Position numbers and translations under genes: made by a program. From contig JAUSHE010000011.1 in NCBI GenBank assembly GCA_030648435.1, positions 1 through 12,386 of the forward strand: a DNA stretch of 12,386 nt, given 5' to 3'. The DNA is from Candidatus Daviesbacteria bacterium. Its GTDB lineage: Bacteria > Patescibacteria > Microgenomatia > Daviesbacterales > UBA10151. The notes beneath the pieces are model-generated. The model was not told the DNA's origin. It was given only the letters and a program-made list of their open reading frames with translations, and searched no databases. Position 1 is the stretch's first letter. Every line of letters starts with the position of its first letter. Shown here one piece after another: positions 12,319-12,386 of the stretch.

Positions 12319-12324
12319 ATTATA
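12319..12324 (-). promoter_or_regulatory. -10 box of the tspO gene
   Basis: Read on the minus strand, TATAAT then AAAAAT then ATG. The 6 nt spacing places the transcription start at the start codon. No matching -35 hexamer is visible 16-18 bp upstream. Confidence 0.55.
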
Positions 12325-12368
12325 GCAAATATGTAACTTCGGAAAAACTTAAGAATGTTTGCGATAGA

Positions 12369-12385
12369 AACGGTCTAGAACCGTT
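12369..12385. repeat. Inverted repeat at the window edge, possible partial repeat copy R4
   Basis: AACGGT-CTAGA-ACCGTT is a perfect 6 bp inverted repeat with a 5 nt loop. Its core CGGTCTAGA is shared with R2 (11701-11709). The window ends 1 nt later, so it is unclear whether this is a terminator, an operator or a fourth copy of the dispersed repeat. Confidence 0.4.
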
Positions 12386-12386
12386 A

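Noticed and set aside
1..12386. tRNA or rRNA genes
   Set aside because: No cloverleaf with a TTCGA-type T loop and paired acceptor stem, and no rRNA-like conserved stretch, was found on either strand by eye.

Overview
The window looks like a piece of a small, compact bacterial genome, most likely Candidate Phyla Radiation (Patescibacteria, perhaps Microgenomates-like). This is an inference from gene content and packing: convergent genes overlap at their 3' ends, operon genes overlap by 1-14 nt, proteins are short, and the mix of L,D-transpeptidase, LOG/RpiB, VKOR-DsbA, a copper module and a GIY-YIG protein fits such genomes. TAA, TAG and TGA all end recognisable proteins, so the standard bacterial code applies.

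Left part (1-2968). A membrane-anchored L,D-transpeptidase (+) meets a PfkB sugar/nucleoside kinase (-) tail to tail with a 4 nt overlap. A divergent AT-rich PIG-V-like mannosyltransferase (+) follows.

Centre (2953-8533, all minus strand). One tight eight-gene operon, in transcription order: rpiB, LOG-family phosphoribohydrolase, VKOR, DsbA-like thioredoxin, a 34-residue single-span membrane peptide, CopA-type Cu+ ATPase, a TauE/SafE-DsbD-like membrane protein fused to a cupredoxin domain, and a CopZ-like HMA chaperone. It joins ribose-phosphate metabolism, extracytoplasmic disulfide formation and copper handling.

Regulatory island (8534-8898). This gene-free stretch holds the rpiB promoter on the minus strand. 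On the plus strand it holds a strong promoter followed at once by an intrinsic terminator (candidate ~50 nt RNA), a second terminator with competing hairpins, a near-consensus promoter and a full FMN riboswitch. The riboswitch leads into an EamA/DMT transporter, which is therefore probably a riboflavin/FMN-precursor importer.

Right part (9788-12386). A GIY-YIG (UPF0213-like) protein overlaps the end of the transporter. Next come a nested inverted repeat related to REP-like palindromes, a CNNM/CorC-type ion transporter, a 335 nt gene-free stretch with an apparent Asp/Glu-racemase remnant and a short dispersed repeat, and a TspO/MBR protein. Several promoters place the -10 box 6-7 nt before the ATG, suggesting leaderless mRNAs.
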